Below, one piece after another: positions 60,701-64,000 of a DNA stretch of 64,000 nucleotides. Both the position numbers and the translations under genes were made by a program. Under the pieces are notes generated by a model that did not search any database, was not told the origin of the DNA, and was given only the letters and a program-made list of their open reading frames with translations. Source of the stretch: Panagrolaimus kolymaensis (lineage: Eukaryota > Nematoda > Chromadorea > Rhabditida > Panagrolaimidae); NCBI GenBank assembly GCA_028622995.1, contig JAJQJQ010000014.1, positions 1,984,001 to 2,048,000 of the forward strand, written 5' to 3'. Each line of letters starts with the position of its first letter. The first letter of the stretch is position 1.

Positions 60701-63634
60701 ACAAATTTAACCATTTTACTATTTATGCTTCCTATCGATTTCCTTAATGAATTTATAAACAAGATCAAAGAAAAAATTAAAATTTCGATCGTGAAATCAA
60801 ATAATTCTAAATCCGTTAATAGTATATTATTTAAATTTCATTCAATAGTTAAAGCTTATAAACCAAAATAAGGAACTTATTAGTGCACAAGATTACTATG
60901 TAAAAAAACAAAAGGCTGTTCAGGAAAAAACTTTTAGACGGCTAATGAGATTAAATTTTTTTTATTGATTTCAATAAATTATTTTATATGTTACACTGAA
61001 ACAAACAGCCGCAGCACCGTCTTCGATTTTTAACAGTAAAAAAATTTTTGGTCCGACAATTAGTTATATTTAAATTTTTTGCTTAAAATACCTTTTTTCA
61101 AACATGCTTTGTTTCAGAAAACAATAGAAAATTGGAAAAAAAAACTAAAAATTTTATTTTGTAATTGACCTTATAATTATTATTTTTTTCAATTTACACC
61201 AAAACATTTTTTACATCAAAAATCTTGCGAATATACGAGTTGCTTTTACATCTTATCTAATCAAGAATAAAACAAAATTTTTAATTTTTAACATTTTTAA
61301 AAAAATTTTTCAATATTAAATAGTTGGTAAAGAAGTTGGGTAATAACAATCGAAGACGGTGCTGCGGCTGTTTGTTTCAGTGTAACATATAAAATAATTT
61401 ATTGAAATCAATAAAAAAAATTTAATCTCATTAGCCGTCTAAAAGCCAAATCAATTAAAATTTAATCTCTTCAACCGTCTAAAAGTTTTTTCCTGAACAG
61501 CCTTTTGTTTTTTTACATAGTAATCTTGTGCACTAATCTCTTGAGCCGTCTGCAACAATAATTACTAGAAACTCCGCTGCCTCCGGTCGGCGATCTTACT
61601 TGTTTTATTGAAAAATACAAAATTGCCACTCGTATTAATGCCTATGTTTTAATAATTACTTTTCCAAAAAGTTATTGTATTGACTTTTATAAAAATTAAA
61701 ACTTTTCCCGAACAATCTTATCACTCGTGTCTATTTTAATCACTTAATTTTCAATAATGAGATCCTAAAAATTGAAACATGTGTAAGCCTTTAAAACTTT
61801 TTTTTTGCACGAATCAAAATAAACAATGAACTGAACCATTAAAAAAAAATTTATACCAGCTTGTGAAAAATTCGCAAAAAGTTAAGGTTATAGTCATCGA
61901 GCAAGCTTACAATAGTTAAATCACTTAATTTGCGCAGCAAGCAAACCCATGTTTTGCTGATTTTTTATGTATATGAAAATTACCCAAATCATTTCATCGC
62001 GCTTGGAAAACAAAATATAGTTTCATTCTAATTTATGCAAATTTTTTAGGTGAATTTCCTATTTTAATATAAAAGATTTCAAGATAAGATACAAAAAAAC
62101 AGAGAGAAAAAGAATAATAATATGTATGGGAAAAAGCGAAGCCTAGTAGCCCTGGGACTGCGACCAAAAGTAATCGAAAACGAACGAACAATAAAAATTA
62201 ATAAGAAGGAAATATTCAAGTTACTTTTCGATTAAACTCACCGAAAATAATAAAAAAAGTTCCCTATGTTTATTCTTTTCATAAACTAAACGTCAGCGTA
62301 CTTTTAATTAAATTTTGCGTTTAGAATACCTAAAAGTTTTGTATGCTAATCCAATTAAATTTAGAAAAAAAAATATACGATCCAAAAGCTTAGTTAAAAA
62401 AAATTTCATTGAAAATCGTTAAAAATAATTTCGCTTTAATTTCATAATAAAGAAACTTAATATTCATAAAAAAAGTAAAATTTGTGAATATTTTATTAAA
62501 AATTTGCATATTTTCTAATGAAAACATTATTAAAAATCATAAAAAATTATTTGGATATAATTGTCTCAATTCAATTAAAACAATTAATAAAAAAAAATTG
62601 TGGGGATTCGAACCTATGACAGAAATATCCAAACATCACCGCCTTCAACGCCTACGCCACACAGCAAATGTATAACAAGGAACTTTAGCCAATGATATTT
62701 TTACTCTAAATCAAAATATTTAAATTTCCATAGCGGCATACATCTATTTTTATGTGATGTTTTTTAAAGTTAGCTTACTCATAGAGGTAATTGAGGGTGG
62801 AGAAAACGATTTTTATAGCCAGAATATGCGTTAACTTTGCTGCAACGCTCAGCGGGACATTGTGAACTTTTAAAATGTTGTGATTAAGCACTTTTTTTCT
62901 ATACTTCCTTCTATTTTTTTTAAAAATTCGTCAATGCGACGAAAAATTGACCCTAAAGAGCCCTCTAATATCAACATAATTACACGAAATAAAAAAAATC
63001 ATAAATTTCGGTTAGCAGATCGGGCGTTCTCATTGCTAAAACAGCCGCACCCCTCGCTTCGCTCGGGGTGCGGCGGGATTTTTAAAACAAAAGAAAAGGC
63101 TTCTTTTTCAAAAAAAAATTCAATAGGAATGAGAAAACTTTGATAAAATTTTAACAAATTAAAGAGTTCAAAGATAAATTCGCTATAAAATAATAAAAAA
63201 AACACAAAAAAACGAGTAAAGATCAGCAACTGTGAATCAAAAATAAACTCATTCCTTACTTCTTTTTTAAAACTTTGAAAAAAATAACACTTTTTTTCTT
63301 TTTCAAAGCAGCTAAAACTTAAAACTTTGCTTTGCCTTTTTTGCAGATTTATGTATTTTTTCTTTTTTGCAATCAAAAAATAAACATTAAAAACACATGT
63401 TTCAAATTATTTCTTTTTTCTTTATTACGAAAATAGAAAAAAAATATAAGAAATGTGGTTTGAATTAATAAATAAATATTTTTAAAAAAAATTTAAAATA
63501 AACCAACCATTATCGAGTGAAAATAAAATACGAAATGGAACATTTCCACGTTTGTTTGAAGGTTTTTTAGTTTCTTCATCAATAATTGCTACAGCTACAT
63601 ATTCTTGATCTGGGGTTGCGAATCGGTCTAATAA
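33736..63634 (-). CDS. unc-73: UNC-73/Trio-like RhoGEF, GEF2 half (5' end outside window)
   Basis: Minus-strand exons: 63634-63504, 54619-54595 (proposed microexon), 51131-50687, 50481-50390, 46759-46620, 40458-40302, 39834-39619, 35786-35400, 35267-34914, 34785-34630, 34511-34273 and 33943-33736, all phase-compatible. From 51131 onward 797 residues are encoded. The Dbl-homology domain spans 35786-34914: RNYVIQELVETERHYVTDLA (CR1), then ENYEAAGLAFVKH joined to ERRLHTFYVKYC, then LQDLLIKPVQRIQKYQLLMK (CR3). The PH domain spans 34785-34273 and ends at LLAALVDPKKYQ. The closest known pattern is the second GEF unit of Trio/kalirin/UNC-73 (NKPKS, DMM.VGRL..F.G...AQGKLL), which acts on RhoA-type GTPases in axon guidance, cell migration and neurotransmission. 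The linker exons are Ser/Thr/Gln-rich (poly-Gln in 40458-40302). The C-terminal exon is Ser/Gly/Pro-rich with no Ig/FNIII. The function of exon 63634-63504 is not recognised. Confidence 0.82.
35787..39618. other. unc-73: RhoGEF intron, 3.8 kb
   Basis: Lies between the linker exon 39834-39619 and the first DH exon. Mostly A/T homopolymer runs. A locally GC-richer patch at about 38310-38600 (gacgacgacgacaaacg, gggcggcagagtggcgtcc) has no ORF I can connect in phase. It may be an intronic regulatory patch or an isoform's 5' exon. Confidence 0.5.
40459..46619. other. unc-73: RhoGEF intron, 6.2 kb, with proposed internal first exon
   Basis: Long AT-rich intron. The only coding-like patch is at 42911-43077. 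Other ORFs, including 45799-46059 (+), do not connect to gene exons. Confidence 0.5.
42911..43077 (-). CDS. unc-73: Proposed alternative first exon of a short RhoGEF (GEF2) isoform
   Basis: An open frame from ATG 43077 (or 43050) reads MTTLKNEIKKEKNEDEDEDG and ESTTTRQTTAMASAGGLPKS, then FGFRF. It ends at a GT (GTTACC, intron from 42910) in phase 2. The next downstream exon (40458) needs exactly phase 2, so FGFRF would join through Arg to RFFTNSSSRES. The patch is markedly GC-richer than its intron. UNC-73 in C. elegans makes short GEF2-only isoforms from internal promoters, so such an exon is expected. The donor is weak, but this gene also uses GTTAAT, GTTTGT and GTTTAT donors. Confidence 0.4.
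46760..50389. other. unc-73: RhoGEF intron, 3.6 kb
   Basis: AT-rich intron between the exon ending SLRL (50390) and the exon starting SKKKEMLK (46759). Nothing else was recognised. The acceptor of the 46759 exon is unusually purine-rich (ttttgaag), so the exon may instead start at the ATG at 46744 in some isoform. Confidence 0.45.
51132..54594. other. unc-73: RhoGEF intron, 3.5 kb
   Basis: AT-rich. A GC-richer, CAGCAR-repeat patch lies at about 53100-53280 (cagcaacaaacagcagcagc; gtggcggcgagcgtg). No exon could be joined in phase from it. Confidence 0.45.
54595..54619 (-). CDS. unc-73: Proposed 25-nt microexon of the RhoGEF
   Basis: Minus-strand 54619-54595 is bounded by AATAATAG upstream and GTAAGA downstream. 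With the upstream exon ending at 63504 (phase 2), the 25 bases complete one codon and add IRRLPVKK, leaving phase 0, exactly what the next exon (51131, TSKSPKYIH) requires. Without it, the 63634 exon (ending phase 1 or 2) cannot join the 51131 exon in frame. The acceptor lacks a pyrimidine tract, which lowers confidence. Another exon hidden in the 12-kb interval is the alternative. Confidence 0.4.
54800..55686. mobile_element. hAT-like MITE with CGATTAATCGA arrays, perfect 8-bp TSD
   Basis: The termini are CAGTGTTGTCGATTA and TAATCGACAACACTG. The perfect 8-bp duplication catagtag lies at 54792-54799 and 55687-55694. Both ends (about 215 and 160 bp) are arrays of cgattaatcga/cgataatcga, itself palindromic, so each arm can pair within itself and with the other. 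The 500-bp interior has no ORF. Inserted in a RhoGEF intron about 180 bp from the proposed microexon. Confidence 0.87.
55695..60878. other. unc-73: RhoGEF intron continued, low complexity
   Basis: AT-rich intronic sequence. ORFs at 56083, 57611, 58411 and 60614 are Lys/Phe/Ile-rich with no recognisable domain, and I reject them as genes. Confidence 0.5.
60879..61537. mobile_element. Large foldback element with internal arm duplication
   Basis: The left arm (60879-61031) and right arm (61348-61537) are inverted copies beginning attagtgcacaagattacta at the outer ends. The inner arms share acactgaaacaaacagccgc and agcaccgtcttcga. The right arm is longer because a ~37-bp block containing agacgg..gagattaaat is repeated. 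A ~315-bp spacer separates the arms. The match is nearly exact outside the extra block. No clear target-site duplication or transposase. Probably a non-autonomous DNA transposon. Confidence 0.72.
62599..62663 (-). tRNA. tRNA-like sequence (probable tRNA pseudogene or tRNA-derived repeat)
   Basis: The minus strand carries an A-box-like TGGCGTAGGCGTTGAAGGCG and a canonical B box GGTTCGAATCC, closing with CCCCACA that pairs with TGTGTGG at 6 of 7 positions. A run of T's follows within three bases, suitable as a Pol III terminator. The length is only 65 nt, and the middle does not form a convincing anticodon stem, so I cannot name an anticodon. The A box has the form seen in tRNA-Leu/Ser, but the variable arm is missing. 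Best read as a decayed tRNA or a tRNA-derived short element. Confidence 0.5.
62957..63078 (+). repeat. 122-bp repeat with GC-rich hairpin (copy 2)
   Basis: Inverse-orientation copy of 27004-27125, from agagccctctaat to the hairpin ending gcggcggga, about 95% identical. Located in a RhoGEF intron. No target duplication is evident on inspection. Confidence 0.65.
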
Positions 63635-64000
63635 CTAAAAAGCAAAATTTTTAAAAAGCAATTTGATATTTAATAAAATTAAATAAATATTTTTAAAAAT
63701 TTTAGGTCTCATTTTTCAAAATTCGTTTTTTCGTGCAGAGAGTCGTCATAATTTTTTTGAGATGCTCAACAAAAATCAATATTTGAATGTTAAATTGAAA
63801 TCGATTCTAATTTTTTATTGTGTAGAGAATAATCAAATTGATAAAAGATAAGTTACAAAAAAGCACTTAAAAGTTTTTTGTTCTGTCTTTATTTTTCTTT
63901 TTTTAATGACATCATTTTTACTTTTTTGCTTTTTTTTTGTTTGAACTTTCGAACTCATACACTTTTTTTTAAAGGTCGCCTTTAAGTTTTCTTTAAAAAA

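Larger units (their letters stand above)
61538..63507. other. unc-73: RhoGEF intron, distal part
   Basis: AT-rich. Contains the tRNA-like locus at 62599-62663 and the hairpin repeat at 62957-63078. Nothing else was recognised. Confidence 0.45.

Noticed and set aside
36000..63500. CRISPR array, bacterial operon or horizontally acquired gene in the long AT-rich part
   Set aside because: No regular spacer-repeat array and no intronless foreign-looking ORF was found; all coding patches fit spliced nematode exons.

Overview
This is very AT-rich (by eye about three-quarters or more A+T) eukaryotic nuclear DNA with spliced genes. Introns are often short, start GTAAG or GTATG and end TTTTNAG. The gene set is nematode: Str/Srd-type serpentine chemoreceptors, a GPI-anchored acetylcholinesterase, a COM-1/CtIP orthologue, a clan-2-like cytochrome P450 and an UNC-73/Trio RhoGEF. 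Intron style, base composition and a small secreted cysteine-rich protein make a plant-parasitic tylenchid, such as a root-knot nematode, a reasonable guess, but the sequence alone does not prove it.

Layout. 1-6.8 kb is gene-dense: the last exon of an isoaspartyl peptidase/asparaginase (+), a five-exon P450 (+), COM-1 (-), and a divergently transcribed multi-pass membrane protein (+). 6.8-12.1 kb is low-complexity with one MITE and no convincing gene. 12.1-16.5 kb holds the eight-exon acetylcholinesterase (+) and a broken coiled-coil gene. 16.8-19.0 kb is an intact four-exon chemoreceptor (-). 19.5-25.8 kb is accessory sequence: decayed gene ends, a ~147-bp repeat family, two loci sharing a PSE-like motif plus TATA box, and two small unknown ORFs. 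26.4-32.4 kb is a birth-and-death cluster: an F-box-like family (two near-complete genes, one 5'-truncated copy, one stray exon), a truncated chemoreceptor pseudogene, and a secreted cysteine-rich gene. 33.7-63.6 kb is one large minus-strand gene, the GEF2 half of UNC-73/Trio, with introns up to about 12 kb. Many exons lie in an AT-rich desert, including a proposed 25-nt microexon and a proposed internal promoter/first exon.

Mobile DNA. Four hAT-like foldback MITEs carry 8-bp target duplications (perfect at 40-488 and 54800-55686, imperfect at 16572-16745 and 10762-11032). A TTAA-flanked palindromic MITE sits in a chemoreceptor intron, a large foldback lies at 60879-61537, and a 122-bp GC-rich hairpin repeat occurs twice in inverse orientation, once exactly between two truncated genes.

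The genes do not form a shared pathway or operon. I see no clearly new multi-gene system. The most interesting items are the paired PSE/TATA loci, the possible 17-nt intron, the microexon and internal promoter of the RhoGEF gene, and the hairpin repeat at the breakpoint of two truncated genes.
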